Positions 14,835 through 23,439 of a DNA stretch of 64,000 nucleotides are shown here, piece by piece. The stretch's first letter is position 1, and the number at the start of each line of letters is the position of its first letter. The position numbers and the translations under genes are program-made. This DNA comes from Roseiflexus sp. RS-1 (lineage in GTDB: Bacteria > Chloroflexota > Chloroflexia > Chloroflexales > Roseiflexaceae): assembly GCF_000016665.1 (NCBI RefSeq), contig NC_009523.1:1984001-2048000 (forward strand), read 5' to 3'. Below the pieces are notes generated by a model. The model was not told the origin of the DNA. It did no database searches and was given only the letters and a program-made list of their open reading frames with translations.

Positions 14835-17003
14835 CTAGCGTGCGCCGGCCGCCTGCTTCCCGCTGGCGATGCTGGTCATCAATTCATCATCGAGTTCCGG
14901 GCTGCGCAGGTGATCGACCAGGTCCTGGATCTCCTGCGACGGCGCCGCCGTCAGTTTACTCACGATATAGCAGAGCAGGAAGTTGACCGGCATACCAAAG
15001 ATGCCAGCCGCCAGGTGCGTGATGCCCAGGACGTTGAACGACGGATCGACATAGTTGCTGTACATGTAGAAGAGCGTTACCGACAGACCGCCGACCATAC
15101 CGGCGATCGCGCCAGGACCGTTGCAGCGTTTCCAGAAGATGCCAAGCAGCACCACCGGGAAGAACGACGATGCCGCCATCGAGAACGCCCACGCCACCAT
15201 CTGCGCGATCAGCGCCAGGCGTGGCAGCGCGAGCAGTGCCGCAATCACGGCTGCCACCACGAGCATCGTCTTGCCGAGCCAGATGCGGGTGTTCATGCTG
15301 GCTTTCGGATTGATGATGCGGTAGTAGAAGTCGTGCGCAATGGCGGACGAAATGACCACCAGCAGACCGTCGGCGGTGGAGAGCGCCGCCGCCATACCTC
15401 CAGCAGCGATCAGCGCGGCGACCGTGTACGGCAGGCCAGCAATTTCCGGCGTCGCCAGCACGATTGTATCCGGATCGATGTTCAGTTCGCTGAACTGCAG
15501 GATGCCGTCAACGCTGGTCTTGGTGATCGCCGTGCCCGACAGTTCGCCGAAGGTGCCGATCTTCTTGCCATCGACTTCGGTCTCGCTAAAGGTTGCGCCA
15601 GCCAGGTCGATCTTGCCGTTGCCGTTGGCGTCGGTGATCACCAGCGCGCCGCTCTTCACCTGCGGTGCAGCCCAGGCTGGCAGCTTATCAATGTCGCGCC
15701 CGTTGAGGGTCATGTAGTCGCGCTGCGTGATCAGACCCAGGCGGCTCCAGTTCTGCGTCCACTCCGGCAATGAACTGATCTCCTTGCCGACCACGTTTTG
15801 CAGGATTTCCCAGCGCGCGAATGCAGCATATGCAGGCGCTGTGAAGTAGAGCAGGAAGATGAAGAACAGCGCCCAACCGACGCTCAGGCGGCTTTCACGC
15901 ACACTTGGCACCGTGTAGAAACGGATGAGGATGTGCGGCAGACCGGCAGTGCCCACCATCAGACAGAAGGTGAGCGCCAGGAAGTTCCACGGCGTCCCGC
16001 GCCAGTCGGGCTGGATTTCCTCGGCCGGTTTGCTGGTATCGGGGATCGACTGCGCCTTCGGCGGCGTAATGTTGACGCCGAAGTAGGTATTGATCTGATT
16101 GATCGCCGTCACAGCGGCTGCGTTGCTCAGGCCCTCGTTGTATGCGGGCACATATCCGCCCTGAATAACGCGCCCGGTACCATCGCGCGCCTTCGACTCC
16201 GTAGCGATCTTGAGCTCACTCTCCAGGCGGGTGATATTCTGCAGCGCCTGACCGTAGCTCAACTGCGGGATCGGGAAGCCGGTCAGTTTGAGCGAAAGGA
16301 AGGTCACCGGGATCATATAGGCGATGATCAGGATGATATACTGTGCCACCTGGGTCCAGGTCACCGCCTTCATGCCACCCAGGAACGAACAGACCAGCAC
16401 GCCGGAGAGACCGATCACCACGCCCCATTCATACGGCACGCCGATGAAGCGCGACATAATAATGCCAACGCCGACCACCTGCGCCGTTACATACGTCAGG
16501 CTGACGATGATGGCGCAGATCGCCGCCACCAGGCGGGGCCAGCGCCCGCCATAGCGCGTACCGACGAAGTCGGGAATGGTGTACTGACCGAACTTGCGAA
16601 TGTAGGGTGCGAACAGGAGCGCCAGCAGCACATAGCCGCCCGTCCATCCCATAATGTACGCCAGCCCGTCATACCCCAGCGCATAGAGCGTACCGGCCAT
16701 CGAGATGAACGACGCTGCGCTCATCCAGTCGGCGCCGGTCGCCATGCCGTTGAAGACTGCTGGTACATTCCGTCCGGCAACGTAGTACTCATCGAGGATC
16801 TTGGTGCGGCTCATGATGCCGATAAAGGCGTACATCCCCATCGTCAACATCAGGAACGTCCACCCGATCCAGGCTTTAGGCATGCCTGCGCCGAGTTCCA
16901 GCGCACCCATGATCAGGGCGAAAACGATCAGACCAACGGTGAACATGCCATAGTACTGCGCCAGACGATTGTTGCGCAGTTTGACTGCTTCATTGACCGC
17001 CAT
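14835..17003 (-). CDS. Sodium:solute symporter, VC_2705-like (SSS family) large subunit
   Basis: 722 residues, ATG preceded by GGAGGGAG. The SSS (LeuT-like) fold is clear, with about 13 membrane segments including GAGMPKAWIGWTFLMLTMGMY, GMATGADWMSAASFISMAG and ALIAAGGMAAALSTADGLLV (the conserved SSS sodium-site helix). Compared with ActP-type symporters (~550 aa) it has two soluble insertions, at ~235-335 and ~440-520. The second holds DANGNGKIDLAG, which fits an EF-hand calcium loop. The small gene upstream encodes the DUF4212 partner typical of this subfamily. The likely substrate is a short carboxylate such as acetate, but that is not proven from sequence. Confidence 0.9.
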   Translation of the reverse strand: MAVNEAVKLRNNRLAQYYGMFTVGLIVFALIMGALELGAGMPKAWIGWTFLMLTMGMYAFIGIMSRTKILDEYYVAGRNVPAVFNGMATGADWMSAASFISMAGTLYALGYDGLAYIMGWTGGYVLLALLFAPYIRKFGQYTIPDFVGTRYGGRWPRLVAAICAIIVSLTYVTAQVVGVGIIMSRFIGVPYEWGVVIGLSGVLVCSFLGGMKAVTWTQVAQYIILIIAYMIPVTFLSLKLTGFPIPQLSYGQALQNITRLESELKIATESKARDGTGRVIQGGYVPAYNEGLSNAAAVTAINQINTYFGVNITPPKAQSIPDTSKPAEEIQPDWRGTPWNFLALTFCLMVGTAGLPHILIRFYTVPSVRESRLSVGWALFFIFLLYFTAPAYAAFARWEILQNVVGKEISSLPEWTQNWSRLGLITQRDYMTLNGRDIDKLPAWAAPQVKSGALVITDANGNGKIDLAGATFSETEVDGKKIGTFGELSGTAITKTSVDGILQFSELNIDPDTIVLATPEIAGLPYTVAALIAAGGMAAALSTADGLLVVISSAIAHDFYYRIINPKASMNTRIWLGKTMLVVAAVIAALLALPRLALIAQMVAWAFSMAASSFFPVVLLGIFWKRCNGPGAIAGMVGGLSVTLFYMYSNYVDPSFNVLGITHLAAGIFGMPVNFLLCYIVSKLTAAPSQEIQDLVDHLRSPELDDELMTSIASGKQAAGAR

Positions 17004-17023
17004 AGTGGTTGCTCCCTCCGCTG

Positions 17024-17305
17024 TTACTTATCCCGGTCTTTCAGGTGATACTTCGCGTCCAGTTTGTTCATGGCGTATGCGTAGTAGAAGATCAAGATCA
17101 CGAACACGACCAGTGAGAACTGGCTGCCGAAATAGTAGCCAAGCGGGAAGCCAGCGATCACGATCTGGTTTAACTGATTGACGAACAGCGGCGGAATGTA
17201 GGCGACCGAGAACCAGATGATCAGCAGGATCGCAATCAACCGGTTGTTCTCTTTCCAGTAGGCGTTGATCCGTTCCTGACGACTCATGTTGGCAATGTCT
17301 GACAT
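17024..17305 (-). CDS. DUF4212 small subunit of the solute:sodium symporter
   Basis: 93 residues, ATG with AAGGAGG 6-7 nt upstream. Two membrane helices (RLIAILLIIWFSVAYIPPLF and FSLVVFVILIFYYAYAMNKL) flank a short loop. The N-terminal QERINAYWKENNRL and the FGSQ block are family hallmarks (TIGR03647-type). It is encoded 20 bp upstream of the large subunit and co-transcribed with it. It is probably an obligate partner in the membrane. Confidence 0.9.
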   Translation of the reverse strand: MSDIANMSRQERINAYWKENNRLIAILLIIWFSVAYIPPLFVNQLNQIVIAGFPLGYYFGSQFSLVVFVILIFYYAYAMNKLDAKYHLKDRDK

Positions 17306-17383
17306 AGCGCCTCCTTGCTCTCATGTTTCAGGCGTCGTTGCTCAAGAGGTCGATGGCTTGTCGCCTTCGCGTTCAACCAGAGA

Positions 17384-17438
17384 CAAACCTGGGAGTTCCA
17401 CCTCCTTCAGAGTCAAACCCTGGGATTTCCACCTCCTT
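17384..17438 (-). promoter_or_regulatory. Tandem 24-bp direct repeats in the symporter leader
   Basis: On the minus strand two units, AAGGAGGTGGAAATCCCAGG and AAGGAGGTGGAACTCCCAGG, lie 30 bp apart and about 80-130 nt before the start codon. Each ends in GTTTG or GGTTTG. Position and duplication suggest a protein or RNA regulatory site. No known riboswitch core was recognised. Confidence 0.4.
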
Positions 17439-17652
17439 TCGTGGTGAGGAAGCGCACTGTTGAACAGCCGGGCTGTACTACCAGGCGTCATGACACAGGT
17501 AGCACAAGGCATCCGCAGTCGGGGCGGCGCCCGGCGGTCAACAGACGATTGCAGCAAACAAACATTGTTTGCGCGGAGAGAGCTTCCTCGACTTTGGTTA
17601 AGTGGCGGTAATCAGGAATGGTGCGACTATAGTACGCAGTCTTTTTCAGCGT

Positions 17653-17682
17653 ATGATAAATCTTCTGTAAAGTTTCTGTAAA
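17653..17682 (-). promoter_or_regulatory. Candidate promoter of the symporter operon
   Basis: On the minus strand TTTACA (17682-17677), 18 bp, TATCAT (17658-17653). TTTACAGAA is repeated in tandem across the -35 region. It implies a leader of ~340 nt. The rest of the 17306-17707 gap shows no gene. Confidence 0.35.
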
Positions 17683-17707
17683 ATATGTGATGTTCGATAG
17701 TTGTGAT

Positions 17708-18964
17708 CTACAACCCGCACACCTCAGCATACACGGCGCGCACTCGCGCGTATACGTGATCCCATGTCAGGCTGCGCAGCGTCTTTTCGCGCCCGGCGGC
17801 GCCCAACCGCCGGGCAAGCGCGCGGTCGTCGAGAAGCACCCGGATCGCCTGCGCCAGCCCGGCGACATCGCCGAAACGCACCAGCAGACCGTCACCCCCA
17901 TCGGTGATGACGTCGGGAATGCCGCCGGCGCGCGCTCCGATCACCGGCACGCCGTAACACCACGCTTCGAGAAAGACGATGCCGAATGAGTCGGTGCGGG
18001 ATGGGAGGACAAACACATCTGCCGCCGCCAGTGCGTCGCGCTTGACCGCCTCGGGCGCGTAGGGCAGGAAGCGGATGCGCGCGCGATCTGATTGGGGAAG
18101 GCGTGCATAGAATGCTTCGAAGTGCGCCAGCGGCGCACCGATGAGCGCCAGCGTTCCCGGATGCCCTGCGCGCCACAAACGCTGCATCGCTTTGATCAGG
18201 TGGATGGCGCCTTTATCGTATGCCAGCGCGCCGATGAAGAGCACAAGCGGTCCGTCGATACGCTGTTCGGCGCGAAAACGGTCGCCGTCGCCTCCCTGAA
18301 GGTCTTCCGGTGCCACGCCAACCCCCACCACCCGGAGTCGTTCATGCGTCACACCGCGCGCCGCCAGAAAATCGCGTTCCAGTCCGGTCATCGTGATGAC
18401 CCGTTCGCTTCTGCGAAGCAGGTCGATCTGATGACGCATGCTGTAGTACCGCACAATGGCGCGACTCCCCGGCTCTCCCAGGTGGATGAACGGCGTGCAG
18501 AGGAACGGGATGCGCTGGCGCTGTGCACAGGCAAATACCGGCAGAAGGGCGAAATCGAGCGTAATGTTCGTTGCATGCACCAGGTCGAAGGGTCCGTACT
18601 GCTCGAAGAACGTCTCAACGCCGGGCCAGCGCGGCGTCCAGGTTGCAAGACGTTGCAGCAGCGGCGTTGTGTTGGGCAGGCGCGAGATTTCTGTCATCAA
18701 CCGGCGTATCACCGGGTAGATCAGGGGTGGTCCTGGTCGGCGAACGATGGGCAAACGCACGATCTGTACGCCGTTGAACCATTCGGTTGCGGTTTCAACC
18801 CGCCGGCGTCCCGGCATCCAGATGTGTTCGAGATCGTGGGCGTCGGTGGCAAGAACGGTCACCCGATGCCCTTCGGCTGCCAGGCGCTCGCCAATCGCGC
18901 GAAAATAGCGCCCTGCGCCGCTGGCAACCGGGTGGTAGAGCTGGACGACATGCAGGAAATGCAC
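17708..18964 (-). CDS. GT4-family glycosyltransferase
   Basis: About 418 residues. The N-terminal GT-B domain begins HFLHVVQLYHPVASGAGRYF, the usual GT4 donor-loop start. The C-terminal domain has VLFIGALAYDKGAIHLIKAM and the E-x7-E region DSFGIVFLEAWCYGVPVIG followed by GGIPDVITDG, all intact. I place the start at GTG 18964, which overlaps the TAG of the upstream gene (TAGTG). TTG 18976 would add four residues. Last gene of the overlapping minus-strand operon. It probably transfers a nucleotide-activated sugar to a lipid or glycan. Acceptor unknown. Confidence 0.85.
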   Translation of the reverse strand: MHFLHVVQLYHPVASGAGRYFRAIGERLAAEGHRVTVLATDAHDLEHIWMPGRRRVETATEWFNGVQIVRLPIVRRPGPPLIYPVIRRLMTEISRLPNTTPLLQRLATWTPRWPGVETFFEQYGPFDLVHATNITLDFALLPVFACAQRQRIPFLCTPFIHLGEPGSRAIVRYYSMRHQIDLLRRSERVITMTGLERDFLAARGVTHERLRVVGVGVAPEDLQGGDGDRFRAEQRIDGPLVLFIGALAYDKGAIHLIKAMQRLWRAGHPGTLALIGAPLAHFEAFYARLPQSDRARIRFLPYAPEAVKRDALAAADVFVLPSRTDSFGIVFLEAWCYGVPVIGARAGGIPDVITDGGDGLLVRFGDVAGLAQAIRVLLDDRALARRLGAAGREKTLRSLTWDHVYARVRAVYAEVCGL

Positions 18965-20013
18965 TACTTTCCCCAACTCAACCCGGAGTCGGCGTCAGCG
19001 CGCAGCCCCATGCTCACCTGTCGCGGTGAAGACGCCTGGATGCTGTCGCCGATGATACGGATGTCTGCCACCCACAGATCGAACCCGGTCTCGCCTGGAG
19101 CGACTGCCAGGAATGCAATCCGCCTTCCATCCGGTGAGAAAGCGGGTGCGCGTGCGGTTCCCAGACCGGTCAGACGCACAATGGTTCCACCCGCTGCCGG
19201 AACGGCAAAGATGTCGGTGCGGTCGCCATCGCGACCGGCGAATGCCAGCCAGCGCCCATCGGGCGAAAACGCCGGATCGTAACTGCCTGAAGGAACATCG
19301 GGTTGGGGCGCTACCGTGCCGGTGGTACGGTCGTAGCGCATGATCTGCGATGAACCGCCAGCATACGCCGGTTCGAGCGTAAACACGATTGCTGAACCGT
19401 CGGGAGTATGCGTCACCCGCCCGACGTGACCGGTATCATCGGCATAGATCAGGCGGCGCACACCGCCGGGTTGCGCCGGTATGGTAAACAATGCCAGGTG
19501 ATATTCCGCTGCTGGCGAACCGGAAGGCGGCGCGTACTGCGACGCATATGCAATAGTTTGACCGTCGGGCGCGAATGAGGGATAGAATGCCCATACGCTG
19601 TCGGAGATACGCTCGAAACTGCCGGGAGGATGCCGCGAGCCGTTGTTGGTCAGGCGCAGCGGTCCGCCGCCATCTAGCGGTGCGATCATCAGATCGCTCG
19701 AACTCTGATCGCGTTGAATATATGCAATGGCGCTCCCATCCGGCGCCCAGACCGGCTGAACCGCCTGATCGTCCCCGATCAACGGGCGTCCGGTCTGATC
19801 CTGCCACATCCAGATCGTACCGTCGCGAACGAAGAGCAACCGTCCAGGGAGACGCACACCAGCGGCGATAACCGTCGGTTGGGGTGCGCCGGGTTCTGGT
19901 AGCGGGGCGGTGGCAGGCAGGAGCGCCGGTGCGGGTGTGGGGTTGGGCGCTGACGATGCGCATGCAGTCAAGAGCATGATCACCAGACAGATCACCGGGA
20001 AGCGCATAGTCAT
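18964..20013 (-). CDS. Lipoprotein with TolB-like (PD40) beta-propeller
   Basis: 349 residues from ATG 20013; a longer frame upstream lies over the kinase gene and has no protein character. The lipoprotein signal RFPVICLVIMLLTAC places the lipid Cys near residue 17. The mature part repeats WD40-like PD40 strands: WAPDGSAIAYIQRD, FAPDGQTIAYASQY, FSPDGRWLAFAGRD, FSPDGRRIAFLAVA. This is a surface beta-propeller, probably for binding. Its ATG overlaps the stop codon of the upstream kinase (ATGA). Confidence 0.85.
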   Translation of the reverse strand: MTMRFPVICLVIMLLTACASSAPNPTPAPALLPATAPLPEPGAPQPTVIAAGVRLPGRLLFVRDGTIWMWQDQTGRPLIGDDQAVQPVWAPDGSAIAYIQRDQSSSDLMIAPLDGGGPLRLTNNGSRHPPGSFERISDSVWAFYPSFAPDGQTIAYASQYAPPSGSPAAEYHLALFTIPAQPGGVRRLIYADDTGHVGRVTHTPDGSAIVFTLEPAYAGGSSQIMRYDRTTGTVAPQPDVPSGSYDPAFSPDGRWLAFAGRDGDRTDIFAVPAAGGTIVRLTGLGTARAPAFSPDGRRIAFLAVAPGETGFDLWVADIRIIGDSIQASSPRQVSMGLRADADSGLSWGK

Positions 20014-21113
20014 ACCTGATGCGGCGGGACCGGCGCGCCGCGCCGCCCTGGAGCGTCCGAGAATGCCATACGGCGGGCGAACCAGCCAATCACGCGTTGC
20101 CACATGCGGCGTCGGCGGGGCGGCGCGGCGCGCAGCAGGTCGTCGGCTGGCGGCGTTTGCGGCAGCAGGGCATACAACGCGCCGGGTGCGACACTGAAGG
20201 TCATGGGAGTCGAGCCGGACTGATCGCCATCGACCTGGACCGGCAGCGCGCCGCGGGTGTCGATGTGAACGACGCGCGCGCGGTGGTACTCGATCCGCGG
20301 ATCCAGGTTGTACCGCTGACGCAGGATGGAGAAGAGGCGCAACGGCGCTTCCGCCAGGCTGTCGCCTTTGATGATGCACACATCGAGCAGTCCATCGTCA
20401 ATGCAGGCGCGCGCTGTGATCTTGAAGACGCCGCCGTACAACTGACTGTTGCCGATCACCACCAGCAGCACACGCCCACGAATGATGCGCCCATCGAGCG
20501 CGATGCGCGCGCGCCGCCCCCGATAGCGCAACGCCAGGTCGAAGGCGCGCACCACGTATGCCAGCGCCCCCAGGCGTCGCTTTTCGTCGCTGCGCACTTC
20601 GTTGACAACCGCAGCATCGAAGCCGATGCCTGCCATCAGCAAAAAGTATCGGTCGCCCGCGCGCCCGAGATCGATGCGATGACGACGGGCGTGCAGCAGC
20701 GCTGCTGCTGCGGCGCGTGGTTCGAGCGGGAAGCCGAGTTCGCGCACCCAGACATTGACTGTGCCGATCGGCAACGCCGCCAGTGCGGTGCGCGTTCCTG
20801 CCAGACCATTGATAACCTCGTTGATCGTACCGTCACCGCCGGCTGCCGCTACGACGTCGTACCCCTGCTCCGCCGCTTCACGCGCCAGGCGGATGCCATC
20901 GCCGGGTTGGTGCGTCATTTCCACATCGACCGTCCATCCATGCGTCAGCCAGACGTTGCGCGCCTCTTCCACATTCTGGCGCAGGGAGGAAGCCTGTCCG
21001 GCATACGGATTCAGAACGATCAGCGCCCGCGCATCACGCGGCAATCCATCGCTGCCGTCGAGCGAGGTCGGCGCTGCTTGATGCAGGGCAGTGAAACGAT
21101 CCAGGTTACTCAT
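20010..21113 (-). CDS. Diacylglycerol/lipid kinase family protein (YegS-like)
   Basis: About 367 residues from the third of three close ATGs (21113), which overlaps the stop of the response regulator. The DAGK catalytic core is intact: LIVLNPYAG near the start, AAAGGDGTINEVINGLAG (the GGDGT nucleotide loop) and LPIGTVNVWVRELGFPLEP. Residues ~200-330 form the C-terminal beta domain with VVIGNSQLYGG and LLDVCIIKG. The final ~30 residues are Arg-rich and may touch the membrane. It should phosphorylate a membrane lipid with ATP. The nearby glycosyltransferase suggests a glycolipid or lipid-carrier pathway (inference). Confidence 0.87.
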   Translation of the reverse strand: MSNLDRFTALHQAAPTSLDGSDGLPRDARALIVLNPYAGQASSLRQNVEEARNVWLTHGWTVDVEMTHQPGDGIRLAREAAEQGYDVVAAAGGDGTINEVINGLAGTRTALAALPIGTVNVWVRELGFPLEPRAAAAALLHARRHRIDLGRAGDRYFLLMAGIGFDAAVVNEVRSDEKRRLGALAYVVRAFDLALRYRGRRARIALDGRIIRGRVLLVVIGNSQLYGGVFKITARACIDDGLLDVCIIKGDSLAEAPLRLFSILRQRYNLDPRIEYHRARVVHIDTRGALPVQVDGDQSGSTPMTFSVAPGALYALLPQTPPADDLLRAAPPRRRRMWQRVIGWFARRMAFSDAPGRRGAPVPPHQV

Positions 21114-21870
21114 CCTCATCATCCTCAGTATCGGAGGATGGCGGTCCGCTACGGATCGTGCCCGGCGCTTCGATCCAGCCGCGGCGCAGCGCGTAGAGCA
21201 CTGCCTGCGTCCGATCGTTCAGCGAGAGTTTGCGCAGGATCGACGAAATATGGTTCTTGACCGTCTGGGTGCTGATGTGGAGTGCTTCGGCGATCTCGCG
21301 ATTGCTGCCGCCGGCTGCGATGCGTTCGAGCACCTCGATCTCCCGATCGCTGAGCGGCGTAAAGAGCGGAAACTCAACCTCCGGCAGATTCGTCAGGTCT
21401 TGCGGGAGATTACGGAACTGCGACAGCACCCGCCCGGCGACTTTCGGATCGTCGAGCACCACATCGTTGATGACATACTCGCCGCGCGCCACACGCCGTA
21501 GCACCTGGGCAAGTTCGGCGGGGTTGACATCCTTCGAGCGGTACGCCGACGCACCGGCGCGGAGGGCATTGAACGCCTGCTCATCGCTTTCGTACACGCT
21601 CAGGACCACGATGCCCACACCAGGGTAATTGAGCCGCAACTGACGGGTCAGTTCCAGACCGTTCATCCCCGGCAGGTTCAGATCAACAACCACCGTGTTT
21701 GGTTCCTGGTTGGGTGGGGCGGCATTCATCCACGCCAGCGCCTCCTCGCCGGAAGATGCCTCTCCGACAACCAGAATGTCCTGATAGGTGGAGAGCGCCG
21801 CACGCACTCCCTGGCGGAAGAGCGGGTGGTCGTCGACGATCAGCAATTTTACGGGAGGGTTGACGGACAC
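21106..21870 (-). CDS. NarL/FixJ-type response regulator
   Basis: 254 residues, GTG start with AAGGAGA upstream. The receiver domain begins KLLIVDDHPLFRQGVRAAL. The phospho-acceptor Asp is in VVVDLNLPGMNG, with the conserved Ser and Lys in VVLSVYES and YRSKDV. An unusually long linker (~50 residues) precedes the LuxR-type helix-turn-helix (LSDREIEVLERIAAGGSN, IAEALHISTQTVKNHIS). No cognate kinase is adjacent. Overlaps Maf upstream by 22 bp and the lipid kinase downstream. Confidence 0.93.
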   Translation of the reverse strand: MSVNPPVKLLIVDDHPLFRQGVRAALSTYQDILVVGEASSGEEALAWMNAAPPNQEPNTVVVDLNLPGMNGLELTRQLRLNYPGVGIVVLSVYESDEQAFNALRAGASAYRSKDVNPAELAQVLRRVARGEYVINDVVLDDPKVAGRVLSQFRNLPQDLTNLPEVEFPLFTPLSDREIEVLERIAAGGSNREIAEALHISTQTVKNHISSILRKLSLNDRTQAVLYALRRGWIEAPGTIRSGPPSSDTEDDEDE

Positions 21871-22571
21871 GACGGAGTCTCCTTTCCCTGATCACGCAAC
21901 CAGCGCCGATATCCTTCGACTGGATCACGCAAACCGCGAATGCCAGCCGCGCTGAGGATGCGGTAGGTTTCGACCAGCGGCAGACCGACGACACAGGTAT
22001 AACTGCCGGTCACCGCGTGCACCAGTTGACCGCCCAAACCCTGGATGCCGTAGGCGCCGGCTTTATCGAGCGGTTCGCCGGTTGCGACGTACGCATCGAT
22101 GTCGGCATCACTCAGCGGAGCGATGCTCACCTGACTGGCGACCAGATCGAGCAACGGCGATGCGTCTGCGCGCCGGGCATCAATGACTGCCAGACCGGTA
22201 TAGACCGTATGCGTTTTTCCCGCAAGGCGGCGCAGCATGCGACGTGCGTCATCAGGATCGACCGGTTTATTGAGCACCGTGCCTTCAAGCGCCACAATCG
22301 TATCAGCGCCGATGATAACACTATCGGGCGCTGATGCGCAAGCGGCATGGGCTTTGCGCCAGGCGCGCAACGTCGGATGGTCGAACAACGGCAACGCCAG
22401 TGGCGGCAGCGCAGCGACAATCTCCGCTGGCGGGTCGTGTTCGTGCTCCTCGGCATCCGTGGCGATGATCCTGAACGGCACGCCCAGGTACGCGAGCAAC
22501 TCACGTCGGCGCGGCGAGGCGGATGCCAGGACCAGCGGCGGCGATGATGGAGTGTCGTCAGTCGTGGTCAT
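21849..22571 (-). CDS. maf: Maf family nucleotide pyrophosphatase
   Basis: 240 residues. The Maf signature LVLASASPRRRELL is present, then IIGADTIVALEG, KPVDPDDARRMLRRLAGK and HTVYTGLAVI, and near the end DKAGAYGIQGLGG. Maf proteins hydrolyse non-canonical or pyrimidine nucleoside triphosphates (dTTP/UTP or modified bases) and act as house-cleaning enzymes. The C-terminal ~30 residues extend beyond most family members. ATG overlaps the PPK2 stop (ATGA), so the two are translationally coupled. Confidence 0.92.
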   Translation of the reverse strand: MTTTDDTPSSPPLVLASASPRRRELLAYLGVPFRIIATDAEEHEHDPPAEIVAALPPLALPLFDHPTLRAWRKAHAACASAPDSVIIGADTIVALEGTVLNKPVDPDDARRMLRRLAGKTHTVYTGLAVIDARRADASPLLDLVASQVSIAPLSDADIDAYVATGEPLDKAGAYGIQGLGGQLVHAVTGSYTCVVGLPLVETYRILSAAGIRGLRDPVEGYRRWLRDQGKETPSCPSTLP

Positions 22572-23416
22572 AGGCGGGTTGCACCGGCAGTCTGTTGGTG
22601 ACGGAACGCCTTCAATTCGGCGAGTCGCGCCTGACTCATCGCGTCGAGGGCGCGTTGCCAGTCGTCGCGGTAAGGTCGCAGGGTTTCAACCAGCACCTCG
22701 CTGATCGCCAGGTCGCGGTACCATTTCCGGTTCGCCGGAATAATATACCATGGCGCATACTCCGTACTACAGCGGGTCAGCGCCTCTTCATACGCCGCCA
22801 TGTACTCGTCCCAGCGTTCCCGCTCACGCCAGTCGCCAGCCGAGAGTTTCCAGGCTTTTGTTACGTCCTGCTCCCGCGCCAGCAACCGCTTTTCCTGCTC
22901 GTCTTTGCTGATGTGCAAAAAACATTTGACGATAATCGTGCCGGTGTCGGTCAACAGGCGTTCGAACGCATTGATCTGATCGTAGCGCGCGCGCCAGACG
23001 TGCTCGGGAACGAGCGAATGGACGCGCACAACCAGAACATCTTCATAGTGCGAACGATTGAAGACGCCGACCATCCCTTTGCGTGGCACGACTTTATGCA
23101 CGCGCCACAGGAAATCGTGGGCGAGTTCTTCTTCAGTAGGAACCTTGAACGACTCGACCCGACACCCCTGTGGGTTGAGGTTGTGCATAACGTTCCGAAT
23201 AGCGCCATCCTTGCCAGCCGTATCCATTCCCTGCAGAATGAGGAGCAGCGCGTGGACGCCAGCAGCGTACAGTTCTTCCTGCATGGCGTCAAGGGTGGCG
23301 TTGAAGCTGGCGAATCGCTCCCGCCCCTCGTCCTTCGTCAGCCCGCCGCTGGCATCGGGATCGATGTCGCGCAGGCGCACCTGCGTGCCTGGAATGACGG
23401 TATGGGCATAGTGCAT
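22568..23416 (-). CDS. ppk2: Polyphosphate kinase 2 family (PPK2) phosphotransferase
   Basis: About 282 residues from ATG 23416 with GGGAG 6 nt upstream; a GTG at 23443 overlapping the previous stop would add nine residues. Walker A LQGMDTAGKDGAIR, Walker B FNRSHYEDVLVVRVH and lid region HISKDEQEKRLLARE are intact, and the YAPWYIIPANRKWYRDL block is typical of the family. PPK2 enzymes move phosphate between polyphosphate and nucleotides. The short single-domain form with the PRKGMVGVFNRSHYED context suggests class I or III (ADP or AMP/ADP); I cannot separate these by eye. Confidence 0.92.
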   Translation of the reverse strand: MHYAHTVIPGTQVRLRDIDPDASGGLTKDEGRERFASFNATLDAMQEELYAAGVHALLLILQGMDTAGKDGAIRNVMHNLNPQGCRVESFKVPTEEELAHDFLWRVHKVVPRKGMVGVFNRSHYEDVLVVRVHSLVPEHVWRARYDQINAFERLLTDTGTIIVKCFLHISKDEQEKRLLAREQDVTKAWKLSAGDWRERERWDEYMAAYEEALTRCSTEYAPWYIIPANRKWYRDLAISEVLVETLRPYRDDWQRALDAMSQARLAELKAFRHQQTAGATRL

Positions 23417-23439
23417 ACGACGCTCCCGTTGCGTGCTAC

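Noticed and set aside
20014-20379. Upstream extension of the propeller lipoprotein
   Set aside because: Arg/Ala-rich shadow of the lipid kinase; the lipoprotein signal peptide starts at 20013.
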